Assembly (NCBI RefSeq): GCF_035046505.1
Contig: NC_089822.1
Span: 114,345,307-114,409,306 of the forward strand
Direction of reading: 5' to 3'
Length of the DNA stretch: 64,000 bases
Source: Tiliqua scincoides
Lineage: Eukaryota > Chordata > Lepidosauria > Squamata > Scincidae
Under the pieces are notes generated by a model that was not told the DNA's origin, ran no database searches, and worked only from the letters and a program-made list of their open reading frames with translations. Positions 14,160-26,700 of this stretch are shown piece by piece. A program made the position numbers and the translations under genes. How positions within the stretch are numbered: position 1 is the first letter of the stretch; the number at the start of each line of letters is the position of its first letter.

Positions 14160-15190
14160 CAATTAGCAGGGTACTTATTGTATTCACCTTTTGGAGCCTG
14201 ACAGAAAATCTAAATGGCACCCCTTTCCTTCATATATAACCTAGAGCCCTCTTGCACAGTTCCTCTATTTTATTGGATTTTAAAAAAACATGGATGTTTG
14301 GGTCACAGTTGTCCAGTGCATCCTCAGTAGTGTCCACAGTTCACCACATCTGTTATACAAGGAGGGCTTTAGCGCTCATGCTCTGCAGTATGTCCTTAAA
14401 TACATTTTGTCCAGGAGGATCATACTCATACTTTCATGGATATCCCAGGATCCTGTTCTACTCTACATTTTAGAAAGGAATTCTATGATGGACAGAGGCA
14501 TTCTGGAAATGGAGGAAAAGGACATGTTCAAATTCTTCCACACACTCTGTTTCCAAACAGCAGGAACCAGTGGTGTGGTATGTATATGTTATAACTTGTA
14601 CAGAGTTACTGAAAGGTAGGTGCCCATGTGCCCACTCCCAAAGCGAAGTATTTCAAAAAAGCAAGATTTCTTGCAAAACTGTCTGATGTTAGGACTATTG
14701 CACTTCTCTGACGTGGTTCAAAAGGAAAGGTTTACATTTTTTTTTCTTAACTTCACTCAGTTGTGTAAATTCAGGCCCCAGAATCTTCAAGATGAGTGCA
14801 TACAATACAAGCAACTGCAAACATTAACTGAGCACCAACGTGCATGACATTCATTGTGCAGATGTTTCTATTTATCTCATTGCTCAAGAGCAGAGGCATG
14901 AGAAAAGGAGAAAAATGCCATTGCAATTTTTGCTGTACAGTTATGTCTGTGGGTTTTTTCATCCCATTGGTTATGTTTTTTATTGTGCAAATTCGGCCGC
15001 AGATGAAAAATAAAACGCAGAAGTTGACAGCATGCACACTTTTGCCATTTGCACCAGTGATAAAAATAAAAGGACGGAGAGATAGGAAAAGAACCGAAAG
15101 GAACAATGGCTTGTAGCTGATACAGACTATGATAAGGACAGCACAGTAGCCCATAATAACCCATCTGAGACCCCCCAAAAATACCTTTTA
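14160..15190. other. Intergenic, nothing recognised
   Basis: No exon with splice sites, RNA gene or named repeat was found. Several overlapping open frames of 70-135 codons near 14.6-15.2 kb lack any family resemblance. Confidence 0.5.
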
Positions 15191-15194
15191 AGGG

Positions 15195-15370
15195 AGGAGC
15201 CGTAGCTCAATGGTGGATTGCATGCATAAAGTCCACACTCCAAACCTTGGCATCTCTAGCTAAAGGTTCTGAAGAATCAGAGCTGAAAAAGAGCTCTGAT
15301 GGAACCTGCCAAACCATTGCTCGAATAAATGAGATGGACTCTTGTCTGATGCAGTATAAGCTTAAAGCTT
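15195..15370 (+). repeat. Sauria-type SINE
   Basis: The tRNA-derived head GGAGCCGTAGCTCAATGGTG is followed by a B-box-like region and CTTGGCATCTCTAGCTAAAGG. The body runs through AAATGAGATGGACTCTTGTC to CTGATGCAGTATAAGCTT, the conserved 3' phrase of squamate Sauria SINEs. Confidence 0.85.
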
Positions 15371-15879
15371 GATTTGCATAGGTGGCAAACGGAGGAGAGG
15401 TGGCAAGAATTTGTGACACATCTGGACAGGCCTGGCTATAAAGTTAGACCTACACTTGTGCCTACTTTTGCAATCTGCACAGCTGCATTGCTGCTTGTTC
15501 CCAGGCTCCACAGAATAAAGGCAAAAGCACTTCAAGGCTGCAGGAGGCACTGTCTCCATACATTTGACTTGTGGCAAACTTGCCAAAATGGTTAGCTGTC
15601 TCTGGTAAGAGGTTTGTATCTTCTGCAAGATGCAATTTTAATAAGGAGATATGATTAAGAGGAAAGACAATAAAATATAGAAAGCAATTGATCTGTAGTT
15701 CAAAAACTCCCATTTATAGGATCTTAGGTAGCAGAGATTCTCAGGAAAGACCCTATCTGAGATCTTAGAGCTACTGCTGGCCGAAGTAGGCAGTACAGAG
15801 TTTGAAGGGCAATTGGGTACTAGACAAGGTCCACAGCCATCAGAGAGCCTGCCTGGCCAGACTGACCCCTGAACTCTTA

Positions 15880-16115
15880 ATTTTGGTAGCAGTGGTGGAC
15901 CCAATATGCCATGAGATGGCTGGGGGCACTGTTGGGGGCTCAGAGCAGGGATTTGCCCCAAAGCCCCTGGCACAAGAACTGTAGAAGTACCAATAATCTG
16001 GGTCAATTGGCGGCAGCAGTGGTGCTGGGGGCACCATAGGGGGATCAAGAGCAGGGTGTTACCCCAGAGACCTTGACACCAGCAGTGTAGAAGTGCCAGT
16101 AGGCTGGGTTAAAAC
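15880..16115. repeat. Tandem duplication of a ~110-125 bp unit
   Basis: Two copies share GGTAGCAGTGGTGGACCCA / GGCAGCAGTGGTGCTGGGGG, then GGGGG-CTCAGAGCAGGG / GGGGGATCAAGAGCAGGG, and CTGTAGAAGTACCA / GTGTAGAAGTGCCA followed by CTGGGT. They are diverged but clearly related. Confidence 0.75.
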
Positions 16116-18054
16116 ATGTCAGCTTCATATACTGTGGTGAGTTATCTGCCAGCGCCTTACTGAAAAGGAACTTTATGAGTTGTCAGTTGATCTGAGCCTT
16201 TTAGGAACAATTCTTCACTTTCTCTTTAGCACAACATTGCTATTGCCTGTTCATTGTGTCTAGAAAAAAAAACACAGTACAACAAGGCAACTGTTCAAGA
16301 AAATGAAAATGTTCTAATATGTCCTAAACATATTCAAATAAAATTGTGCCTGGCAAAAGGAAAAAGTTTGCTCATATAGAATGAATGGGGGGGGTTGGTT
16401 GGTTGGTTGGTTTTTGCCTTGTACTATGTGTGGAGAGGAGCAATGGAGATGGTAAAAACAACAGAGTTTTTAGCCCCAAACTCCACAAGATGGCAATGTG
16501 AGTCCAGGCTGTGAAAGCAGATCATTCTATAGTGAAATATTTGAAGTAGTTGGGGATGCTGTGCTGCAGGGAAGAAGAGAGAAGCCCTTTCTCTTTAGAT
16601 TCTTAAAGCGGCAATGGGATGCAATGAAAAGGGAACAGAAGAGCAGAGGGAACTGACCACATCTGCCTCCCCAGAGCTCTCCAATTTCATTCTGCTCTTT
16701 TCACCAAAGGAACAATGGAGATAAATTTGTAAAAGTTTTGGAAAACTACAAATGCACAATAAAAATGTGATGTCATCATTTTTTAATACATCTCTGGTCT
16801 TTCCAGCTACAGATGAGATTATGTGATCTCTTTTAGATGTGACATTTTAAGTGAACAATGTTAATTCTCAAAATCTGTATATTTTGAGTAATTTTCCATT
16901 AAACAGTTTGAAAGTGAAAACTTTTATAATTAGCTGACAGTCCAGAAGAAATTACTGAAAAGGCTTACTTCCTATTTAGCCAAGCACTATTGTTCCGTTA
17001 TGTCACATGAAGACTTTATGCGATATGAAACTTTCATATGCGTACGCCCACAATGCAAGATACCTCTCTACCTTGTTTTCATCTCATTCCCTAAGTCCTG
17101 GGTAGAATAACTGGTCTTTTAAGGTGAACTGGAGCAAGGCAGGAAGTTGCAAGCCAGCAAAAAAAGAGTTTTTGAGCCATAGAAGGAAACGTGCCAATGT
17201 TACTTTTCAATCATGGATCACGAACTTGTAGGTCAGGTGCCACTAATGGCACAGGCAGCAGTAGTTTGCGACATGCCTGGAAATTATTAGAAAGGAGGTT
17301 GTGTGGGAACTGCCTGGGCATAGTTGTTTTTGGGTGTTTTTTTTACATTTTTGCCTGCATCTCCCACACAGTTGATTCAGAATTTGCAAGATTCTATAAA
17401 TTTGAGAAAAGATAATCCTTTGACCATGTTGAGTTGCTGCATGTGCACTGTAGTGCATTCTAGGGTGGCATTGCCTCATCCTTTGGATTTGGCCTGTAGC
17501 ACATCTGCCAAAGGGATCGGCTGCCACTGTTTCATATCTCCTTGTGGGCTCTAAATGTCACCTTCTTTGTGGGTCAGTAATAAATGGTGCCCCAAATCCA
17601 CTACCTGAAGCAGCCACCTCATGCTAGGGCGAATCCCATTTGCCTTCTGTTTCTGTTCCAGAGTACATAAGATCCTGGAATTCTCAAGATCCTCTTCAAA
17701 TTTTTGTTCTAGAAGATATAGCATGTCCCTGGTATTAAGGTATTTGTGTGCCAGATGATTGTGTCCTGGTCAGATGTGTTGCGGTCAATGGAGTTCCCAG
17801 ACATTGCGTCTGAGTTTGTGTGTGTGTGTTTAGTGTATCTGTCATTTGCACCCCACTATAACTGTGCATCAAACCTCATGTTATATATCCTAAGCCTCTT
17901 ATTTCAACCCTAACCCTACTTTTGCATTTTAAAAATTAAAAAAGCTCATCTAGTAGAAATATACGTATTTTAGGATACAAATGTCCGGGACAGAAAAAGG
18001 ATACAAATGTCTAATACTGGGACACAGTTGTCAGGGACGAAATGGTCCTGTCAC
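16116..18054. other. Intergenic, nothing recognised beyond short simple repeats
   Basis: There is a GGTT run at 16389-16411 and a short TG run at 17817-17830. No convincing exon, RNA or transposon end was found. Confidence 0.5.
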
Positions 18055-18560
18055 TCATGCTCCCACTATTAAATCACTCCTTGGGCCTGGTAATCTAACC
18101 CACGGTAAATCTATGGAAGACTTGGATGCTCTTTCAACCTAAACTCTGCTAGATTTGACCCCTTCTTTTGACATAGAGAGCCACCCCATCTTCAACGTGC
18201 CCCTTGCTGTTTCTTCTACATACCATGTTGGCTCATATTTCTGGACTGCACTATCCTATTGTTTCCACTGTTCCCTCTAAGCTGTGTGGTCATGTGACTG
18301 TGCAGCTCAAAGCTCTTGAAAACCAAGCTCTGCACAGCTTGGAGTTTGGCATTCCCAGAAGTCCAGTGATGATGAGTGATGTCATCCCTGTGCACCCAAA
18401 AATGGTGCCAAGTGGCTGCATGGCAGCCTAAGGGGTCCACATAGTGGCTCAAACCCCTTAGAGAGAATATGGATTGGTACTCTGCATTCCACCAGTTTTC
18501 CTGTGCTGAACAGCCCTGGGATGTTTTATTGTTAAAAAGACAGTGATTTTTCCCTTGTCA
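18055..18560 (-). mobile_element. CR1 LINE fragment (endonuclease region), interrupted
   Basis: Sequence on both sides of 18266-18472 aligns with the endonuclease part of the intact CR1 near 29.86-30.10 kb. The left part shares GCCTGGTAATxTAACCCAC and GGCCACCCC-type strings. The right part shares CTCTGCATTCCACCAG and TTTTCCCTTGTCA. It is old and non-functional. The hAT insertion lies exactly between the two parts. Confidence 0.8.
18266..18472. mobile_element. hAT-like element, 207 bp, inside CR1
   Basis: The left end CACTGTTCCCTCTAAGCTG is inverted-complementary to the right end CCCCTTAGAGAGAATATG. The flanks ATTGTTTC and ATTGGTAC match at 6 of 8 positions. Removing the element rejoins the CR1 fragment, which supports the boundaries independently. 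Confidence 0.75.
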
Positions 18561-20590
18561 CTTCAAATGGAGATAGTGGAGGACATGTTTCCATAGCTGT
18601 GGGGAAATATATATTACTGTAGATGTGTGAAACACCAACATAAGGAAAAGATAAGGATCAGGGCTGGTATCAGGAGTCATTTAGGTGGGGTGATGGTTGG
18701 GGGCCTGTACCCATCACTCACCTGGATAACCTGGTCTATACCCAGTGCAGTTGTGGCTATGGATGGGCCTAGGGCCAGAGTCCACAGCAAACTGGCACCA
18801 GCATTGGTAAGAATGACCCGGATCTCTGTAAATTGTTTCTCTGTGTGTGTGTGTGTGCACGTGGGCGCATGCTTTTCTTCAGTAGAGTTGCCAACTCTTG
18901 ATTTTAAAAATGTGGGAGGGCGCAAGTAGGTACAGCCAAGTTGGACCTTGGAATCTGGCAGAATGTGGTGGAGCCAGACTAAAACTTGTTGACTCAGGCT
19001 CAGTGCCAAAGCCAGATCAGTGTGGAGAGGACAAAAGTTGGAAGGTCATGGGAGAAGTCTGGGAGAATTTGAGGTATAATTGACAGAGCCTCTGGAATGC
19101 ATCCAGTTATGAGTGGAGCCTAGCAGGTCCCAGGGTATGGAGAAAAATAACAAAACTCTATGGGTCCCTCTCAGAATTGCACTGGCTATTCAGCCCCAAA
19201 TGGTGTTATTCACCAGAACCAAGCTTGTGCTAGTTGAACCAATCAAATAATGGAAAGATAGCAATTCTCTTTTTCAGATGTGGGGCAATGACAAGAAAGG
19301 TGGCTGCCTCCATGTGGGTGCATGTGGAGGAGAGTATTTAATGTATAGTGTGGCATGTCCCCATTTGTTCAGCTCTCAGGTGAGGCTCTTTTCCACATAC
19401 ATTTTGTCTGTGAGGTAAAATCTCAGTGCGTTGAGCAGTCCTCTTCTGTTATGGTTTGCCATCCTGTGGAATAGGTTGTTTGTGGAGGTCTTGCTGGGCA
19501 CTATTATACTCTAGGAGCAGGCAGTTGCAGTCTCATGGGTCAAATCTAACTCCCAAAGTCTTCCCCTCAAGGCATAGCCCTGACCCCAAAGATAATGTCT
19601 CTTTCCTACACACTATGAAATGCATCTCAGCCATTTTCTCTCAAGGTGTGACACAGGCAAAGGGCTATTTAACACCCACTCTGCACAGTGGCTAGCAAGA
19701 GTGACTTTGGCAAAGGCCTTCCTCTCATGCAGCAAGATACTAGGAAATGGAAGTGAGCAGCTGGGGTGCCTAAAGGAAGCCAGATTGCCCAAGTCTCTCT
19801 TACTGTTCACACTGAGGGAAAGAGAATTAAAGAGCTCATTTCTGCACTTTAGCTTAGATGGAGGTGATTTGCATATACAGTATTCTCTTCTGTAATTTTC
19901 AGTTAATGAGTTCCTAAGTGAGAAAAAGTGCTTATTTCTGTTCATCTTCTGCTTAATGACATCACTTCCGGCCCTCAGCAGGTACCATGAACGCTATTTG
20001 GCCTGCTGTATGAAATGAGTTTTGACACACCTGAGGTAGTTGTTTCTGCATACTTGGAGGATTCCCTAGATAAGCAGAAGTACTTCTGCAGAAGTTTCTG
20101 CATTAGAAGAAATTAAAAGAACAATTATAGGGGGGAAATCCTCTTGAGACAGTGTAAGATGACTGGGCATGCACTATGCCCCCCCCCAAGCATGAAATAT
20201 TTGTGACAGTTGGGAAAAACAACAGCTTAGCAGTGTTCTTGCCTCTAACCCAGGTTTATGAAGGCTAGGTGTATAAGATGAGGGGAAGATACACTACACA
20301 TGCTTAGTTGCATTCCTCTTCTTTCCTGTAAACCTGCACATATCAATGCAAATACCACTTGTCACCTATACTAGGGCCCTAATATTTAAAAAAAGATTCA
20401 GAGGTGAAAATAGGCATACAGTTTTTTTCAAATAAAACCCCGTCTGGAATCCCATAGTATAGTTCAGCTTTGAACCTCGGTTAGGTTGCCAGCATTCCAC
20501 AGTTTCACAGGCCAGCAATAATTTAATCTTCCTGGCCAGATGCCAAAACACAAAGGTGTAAAATGAGGGAAAATACTGTGCAGTTGATTA
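18561..20590. other. Intergenic, nothing recognised
   Basis: No exon, RNA gene or repeat family was identified. A (TG)n tract lies at 18842-18857. Confidence 0.45.
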
Positions 20591-20594
20591 CTGC

Positions 20595-20600
20595 TTTATT
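20595..20600 (-). terminator. Candidate distal poly(A) signal for GPR173
   Basis: AATAAA on the minus strand, followed downstream by T-rich TTTTCCCTCATTTTACACC. It would give a GPR173 3'UTR of about 3.3 kb. No transcript evidence is available. Confidence 0.3.
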
Positions 20601-23600
20601 TCCCTATTTTGTACAGGATGTAGGGTTGAAAATAAGAAAAAAGATGATAATTTTCAGGAGATCATTCTGTACATGCTCAAAGGCATTCTGTCCTGATGTC
20701 TCTTATCATAACAGAAAAACGGTCTGCACAAACTAAGAAGTGTTTTGCTTAGCATTCCTTTAAAACTGTTCTAGCCTTGGAAAAAGCACACTGCACATGG
20801 TCAGAGGCACTGACTGAGGTGTTGGAATTCCTGAAAGCAAAAGCAACATGTCATTGGACAGAATTAAGGTTTCTAATAGGAATGCAAGGACAGAAGGAAG
20901 ACACAGGAAAATATTCTGTACCCATATTGTAACTGTCTCCCCCCCCCCCCCGTGCTTCTATTAATAGCTGCTGCATGGAAACTAGACATACCACTGGGGA
21001 AACAGTGTGGGAGGAAGAGATCAAATCCCCCCTCCAGTGTTACAGCCCCAATCCTGCACCTCAGCTGCTTTTAAGCCTACAATATGAGGAAATCTGGTCA
21101 CTGATCTCTTATGGCGCATCTAACCTGCCCTGCAGTGGAGTGCTTTGGTCACTGTTTTGGTTTTTTGCTTCTGACAAAAAAAATCACCCAGGAATTTTGA
21201 ATTTCATTCCATCTTTTTTATATATTTATAAAAAAGAAAAAGAAACAAGGAAGTCCCCAAAAAAGGGGAAATGGAAACAAATTTGACACAAAAAAGGGGT
21301 GGTGGGGCGGGATCAAACTCAATCCCTACCCCAAATCACCATCTCCACCCCCTGATCCAATCCCCCCAACCCACCCCCAAGCTGCCCCCATCTGAAAGAG
21401 GTTCAGAAGCATACATTGCAGGGGACACACATCCATCCATCTGTCCTGTGCCCCTCCCCCAACCCTTTCCCCATCACTGAAGTCACAATTTCTTTATTCA
21501 CTTCCCTTTACAAAAACAAACAAAAAAAGAAAACCCCTCCACTTCTTTCATGTCTCTTTCCAGAAAAAGAATTCTGGAAAATAATCTATGTTCATCTCCC
21601 ATATTTCTTCAAATATGGATTTCCGTGGGGTGGCTGCAATGCTGACCCATTATTAAGGCCATATTGTGGTGGCAGGACTGGAGGATCAGACGAACAGTCT
21701 TGTCTTCAGAGGCAAAATTCAACATCAGGGTCCTTTGGAGGGGAAATGTGGGGGGAAACCCCAGCCTCCTCACTGCTCTTTCATCTGGTTCCCCATGTTC
21801 TCCTCCCACCCTAAAGCTCTGATTCCTCTACATCTTCAACTGTGCTCTGTTCCCTCAACTCGTCCCCTGGCCTATCCCTCCTCCACGTCCTTTTTGCTTT
21901 CCTCCTATAATACTCCAGCAGTGCCTCTTCCAGGCCTCACATTCTCTTTCTTCCAGCATGCTTTCTGCCTTCTTATTCCATCAGGAGCATCTCAGTGCCA
22001 GCAACTGTCATATGGTACTGGAGCATCTTCTGTGCCCCTCCCTTCCTCAGGGATCAGACAATCTGGCTTTTAATAGATCCATTTGAATGTTGGGAGTTCC
22101 TACCTTGGGTAATGTGATGGACCAGCCAGATGGACATCACAACTAAGAGCGCACCCAAGAACTCCCAGCCCCTCCTACTGTCAAATGTCAGGCGCAGTCA
22201 CCAGGAGTTCTGCCTCCTAAATATGCCCCCCCCACCTTTGAAATTCATACTGTCTAGGCCTGGAGTCTTCTCTTTCACTTGTTCTACTCACTGTATCCCC
22301 TTTTCTCCCAGAAGCAGGAAAAGCACCTACATTTTCCCTCTTTCCATCAGTGATCCAAAGCTCTGACAATCACGTTAATCCACTGAATCATATTGGCTTA
22401 TTTTACCCACTGGAGGAAATCCAGATATAGAAGACAGCAACTCTAAGAAGGGTAAACTTCCCATACTTGTCTATTAAGTGTCTTAGAAAAAGACACAGCT
22501 CTGAGGTGATGTGATGTAGCAAGAATGAGATAAATGTGTGGTAGGATTTGAATGTGTGAGAATAAAAGTGTGCGTGTGTGGGGGAGCACTATAGTGGTAT
22601 ATACACCATGTGATTGTGATGTTTTTGCTTTCCATTTTAGCAGATGCCACACTGACATCATTGCTCATTATCGCTGTGAAGTCATTCTACACTTTTTACA
22701 TAGCTGAGTGCTCTTCGTTGTCTGCCTTGCACATTATGTCTCTCTTCTCCCACTCTCTGGGGAATGCACTAGGTGGGATTTCTTGGTGGGTTCCTCCTCT
22801 CCCACATCCCACACTACATCTTCCTGCTTGCATTGTTCCCGGTGATGTGTTCTGCAGGGCCTTGGATTGGTTGCTTCTATAGCAACTGAGGTGGGGTTTT
22901 CAAGGTTCCCTGGTTACAGCCTCTGATTGACAAGGAACTAAGTCACGGCTTGCTCCGTGGCATTCCCTTGAACAGTTGTGTTTGCTGCCGTCTTTCCTCC
23001 ATTCTCCCTCATTCCATCTTTCCTGTCCTAAAACTACTTGAATTCTGTGCTCATGTGGGATTAATTTCACTGATAGACTAGCTGCTTAGAGCAGAAAATT
23101 AAGCTCATCTCAAAGCACATTCCATTCTTGGAGCTCTACTTCCATCATTGCCCTAAAGTCAAATCAACTTTTGCTAGGCCTACACTAGGAACCAATCGTA
23201 TAAATGCCATGCAATGATTTTTATAGTGTAAATGAATCACATGGGAACTGAGGTGGAAAAGCAAGAAAATCTCACACAATTTCTTTTGCAAATGATCGCA
23301 AACCTCACCTAATTAGACATGAGGTAAGCATATAGTTTAGATCAGATCTACTTCTACTCCAGTGAGAGGGATGACTCTGGGAGGAAATAAACCAAAAATC
23401 TGATCCGAATCCTCTCAGCAATGCCAGGCATCCTTTAAACCTGCCAGATCAAACAGAAATAATCAAAATTAAGTAAATTGGGATGCTGGTTGTATTGAGT
23501 TTTGGGTGCTTGACTTACAAATGATTTGACAGTGTTTAGGGACCAGAAACACAGGGCTGCCCCACAAAGCACAGGATTCCTTCTAAGAACTGGAATATTA

Positions 23601-23896
23601 CTGTGGACCAGTTACTGTCATCATGTGGTTCTGGATTTCCCCCAGGGCAGCTGAGACCAGAATCCAGCTCTGATCTCATTGCAGTTAATGGGTGATTTTG
23701 AATATTTGCTCTAGGATAACTGAGAGATCAGAGTCTATCTGTGACACCAGTTACTCTGGGGAACCATGATTAAGGTTGCAGGAGAAGCGGAACGACCCAT
23801 CGTTTGGCATCTTGTGTGATGTATAAAATAGAAAGAAACAAAACCCAAATTCAGTTTGGCACAGGCAGAGGCCTTCCAGCCAATCCTCAGCACTCT
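20601..23896 (-). other. Probable GPR173 3'UTR and flank
   Basis: This stretch follows the GPR173 stop codon on the minus strand and shows no clear transposon, which is unusual in this window and would suit a long 3'UTR. C-rich and A-rich runs lie at 20939-20951 and 21228-21290. The extent of the UTR is inference. Confidence 0.35.
21493..21498 (-). terminator. Candidate proximal poly(A) signal for GPR173
   Basis: AATAAA on the minus strand, followed within 40 nt by G/T-rich sequence (GATGGGGAAAGGGTTGGGGG). This is the other plausible GPR173 3' end and would give a ~2.4 kb 3'UTR. Confidence 0.3.
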
Positions 23897-25009
23897 TCAC
23901 ATGACACAGTAAGGCTCTCTGGGCAGTTCAGGCTCTGTCCTCCAACAGGGAATATGGGCAATCAAGCCCTTCTTGAGGTCCTTGTTGAGTAGAAAGCAAA
24001 CTATGGGGTTGACAGCAGCTTGGGCGAAGCTCATCCAAACAGCTGTGGAGAGGTAGCGGTGGGGGATGCTACAGGCTTTGACAAATACCCTCCAGTAGCA
24101 GGCCACAATGTAGGGCGACCACAGAACCAAGAAAAGCAAAGTGATGACATAGAACATCCTGCCCAGCCTCTTCTCAGCCTTGAATTCTTCCATGCCCAAC
24201 AAGCGCCGGTTGGCAGCATGGGCATTCTGCCGGATGCCCAGCAAGGTGGGAGGCATGGGGCCACGGCCAAAGCCAGCAATCCAGTTGGCTGCAGCTTGCC
24301 CAGTGGCTCCCGGCCCATGGAACGTCCAGTTTTGGCTGATAGCTGGGACCATCTGGACAGGCTTCATCTTGCGGTGGCGATATTCAAAGAGAAGAAGCTT
24401 GATGTAAACCACATGAGTGGCAAAGATCAGCACAGCTAGCATGAGCATGAAGCCCAAGGTGTCGTTGGCCTTGAAATAGCGATGTTCAAAGATGCATTGG
24501 TCCTCCTCACGGATGAACTTGTAGGTCCCGACATCAAAGACCGGTGGGAAGGCCATGGCCACTGATAAAGTCCACACCATGCAGATGACAGCAACGCACG
24601 TCCAGAAGGTCATGCGTTTGGCATAGAAGCGGTGGTGGGCTACAGCCATGTAGCGGGTGACACTGATGCAGAAGAGGAGGAAGGCAGCATGGAAACAGAA
24701 GAGGACAGCCATGAAGGCCACAATCTTGCAGCTCAGCACGCTGTAGGTCCAGGCAGAGCCGTGGCGGATGGAGACAAGGACAAAGGGGAAGCAAACAGCT
24801 GAGCGGATCACGTCAGCCAGGCACAGGTCCAGCAGGAAGTAGTAAGGAGCCTTGTGGAGGCTGCGCTCTTTCAACACCAGCAGTGAGAGAGACAGGTTCC
24901 CGGCCAGACTCACACAGATGATGAGGCCCAGGAGTAGCAGTTTGGCATAGGTGGAGGCTGCGTGGGGTGCTGAGCCATGGGCCTCTTCAGTCTCATTGGC
25001 ACTGGCCAT
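23897..25009 (-). CDS. GPR173: G-protein coupled receptor 173 (SREB3)
   Basis: Orphan class A receptor of the SREB family (with GPR27 and GPR85), expressed in vertebrate brain and gonad and located in the plasma membrane. The 370-residue product is close to the human 373 and matches it through nearly the whole length. Seven membrane segments are evident, starting about residue 23. The family TM2 phrase APYYFLLDLCLAD is at 54-66. C94 and C172 form the usual TM3-ECL2 disulfide pair. The DRY position reads TRY (118-120). The third loop keeps NWTFHGPGATGQAAANWIAG, TM7 has NPIVCF, and the C-terminus ends PREPYCVM as in mammals. An N-terminal glycosylation site (N5-E-T) is present. The whole coding region is in one exon, whose acceptor TTCCTCTCTATAG ends at 25100, 90 nt upstream of the ATG. 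TSPYL2 follows on the same strand, as in human. Confidence 0.98.
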   Translation of the reverse strand: MASANETEEAHGSAPHAASTYAKLLLLGLIICVSLAGNLSLSLLVLKERSLHKAPYYFLLDLCLADVIRSAVCFPFVLVSIRHGSAWTYSVLSCKIVAFMAVLFCFHAAFLLFCISVTRYMAVAHHRFYAKRMTFWTCVAVICMVWTLSVAMAFPPVFDVGTYKFIREEDQCIFEHRYFKANDTLGFMLMLAVLIFATHVVYIKLLLFEYRHRKMKPVQMVPAISQNWTFHGPGATGQAAANWIAGFGRGPMPPTLLGIRQNAHAANRRLLGMEEFKAEKRLGRMFYVITLLFLVLWSPYIVACYWRVFVKACSIPHRYLSTAVWMSFAQAAVNPIVCFLLNKDLKKGLIAHIPCWRTEPELPREPYCVM

Positions 25010-25099
25010 CTTTAGATGGGCAAGGGAAAAGGGGGAACTGGGTCAGCGGCGACGTGTCCGGTGATGGCCCATGACCCCAGTGCTAAAGGGGGGCATTAT
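25010..25099 (-). other. GPR173 5'UTR part of coding exon
   Basis: A polypyrimidine tract and AG acceptor end at 25100. The intervening 90 nt have no upstream ATG in frame with the receptor and lead to TAAAGATGG at the start codon. Confidence 0.75.
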
Positions 25100-25729
25100 C
25101 TATAGAGAGGAATGTAGGAGAAAAGAAAACATTAATCTATTATAGAAAGTAATACCTTTTTCCACCACAACACTACTCAGTGACCTGGAATAACCATTAC
25201 TCAGATTCAAATGAGAGATGCCCCAGTGGAGGAGTGCCTGCACAAACTATGAATGTGCCCCAGCGATGTTGCAGAGGATTTGGCGTTTCAGCCTGTTTGC
25301 CCGCATTGCTGGAAGCAGATGAGCTCAGACTTGCCTGCTGATTCTGTTGTCATGAGGGGCCTGCTGGATTGTGCGAAAGAGCCAAAGTGGCTCTCTAGCC
25401 TGCCTGTATGAGCTACCTTTGCACATAAGTTACTTCACATCCCTTCTCATACCAGATAGTTTCTTACTGCTAGGAGGCCAAAGCAACAATGCCCTAACTC
25501 TCCTCTATCAGAACTAGTGAATAGAGAAGAAAGATTTTCTATGCCATTCTCTCCCTCATTGAGATGGTATTGGACATGGTCCTGGAACACTGATGTTTAG
25601 GTCACTGTCTTCTCAGCTTCCAACAGTAAAACCAGAAGGGCTTCTGACTCACTTCACTGGGCTGTTTTAAAGATAAAGTCTATACAAGTATTTTGAATAG
25701 TAATACAGTACACAGTAATAAGACTACCA

Positions 25730-25925
25730 ACTGGACTGGTTTAACTGAAGCTAGTTTTGCCTTTTGCTATTTTGCTGTTGTTGTACTGGTTTCTGCTTTT
25801 GATGGTTTTATTATTTCTTGTTTTAATGTTTGTTTTTATATTATATTATGATTGTATATTTTGTTAGCCTCCTTGCTTGCCCACAGTGTGAGGAAAAGGT
25901 AAGGCATAAATGCATTAAATATATA
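25730..25925 (+). repeat. LINE 3' tail, L2-like
   Basis: T-rich sequence with TTTTGTTAGCCTCCTTGCTTG and AAGGTAAGGCATAAATGCA resembles the other LINE tails in the window. Confidence 0.45.
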
Positions 25926-26094
25926 GTGTGTTCAGGTGTAATGGCCAACCATTTCTAAAGGGCAAGCAGCACCTATGACATGGAGCTGAGCCATTTCATA
26001 AAATATGTTCATTTTGTTGTGGAAATGCAAAGGGAAGACTTTGGAGGGGTAGGAGAGAGAGAAAAAAATTGGTACCAGTCCTAATAAGTACAGA

Positions 26095-26350
26095 TACAGG
26101 CCATAACTTGGCAAAGAGACACCTTTCAAAGTGGTGTCCTCTTATATTCAGTAGGGGGAGAGCAACTGTCCATCTTCACCCAGAATGGCATCTTTTCCAG
26201 TGGCTTTGCACCAGTGGCTGTCCCTTCTTTATTTTTATTTATTTTATATTGTGAGGCCTTTGGAGACTGGGAACCATTTATTGATTTATTTTACTATGTA
26301 AATTGCTTTGTGAACTACTCTTTTTGAAAAGCAGTACATAAATATCATAT
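26095..26350 (+). repeat. Squamate-type dispersed repeat or LINE tail
   Basis: The phrases GGCAAAGAGACACCTTTCAA, TCTTATATTCAGTAGGGGGA, TTTGGAGACTGGGAACCATT and TTGAAAAGCAGTACATAAAT occur in the same order as in the copy at 42555-42860. Two copies in one window show it is an interspersed family. Confidence 0.65.
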
Positions 26351-26363
26351 TTATAGTATATAA

Positions 26364-26700
26364 CAGTGTTTCTCAAACAGTGGCACTTGTACCACCACTG
26401 GTACTTGAGGTGGTGCCCAGTGGTACTCACAGGACCCCCAGACCCCCGTCACCTAGTAGCAAGACCAGCATTGCAACATGACAAGCAGCAGTAGGAGGCT
26501 TGGCAGGCAGAGCTCCAGGGTGCACTTTTTGTGTGCTCAAAAAAACCCTCCTGTCTGCTCTGAGCCTCTTACCAGTGTTTATTGCATCATGTCTGGCCTC
26601 CTGATCCAGAAGTAACTGGCAGAGACATCATCGCCAGTTACTTCTGGTGGTACTTTGAATAGGTGGACCATGCAGAGTGGTACAGTGGGGGACAACACTG
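26364..26700. mobile_element. hAT-like element, family D
   Basis: The left end CAGTGTTTCTCAAACAGTGG has the common hAT-like start, and the right end reads GGGACAACACTG. The flanks GTATATAA and GTATGTAT match at 6 of 8 positions. The interior CAGTTACTTCTGGTGGTACT recurs, diverged, in the copy at 51601-51940. Non-coding. Confidence 0.65.
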
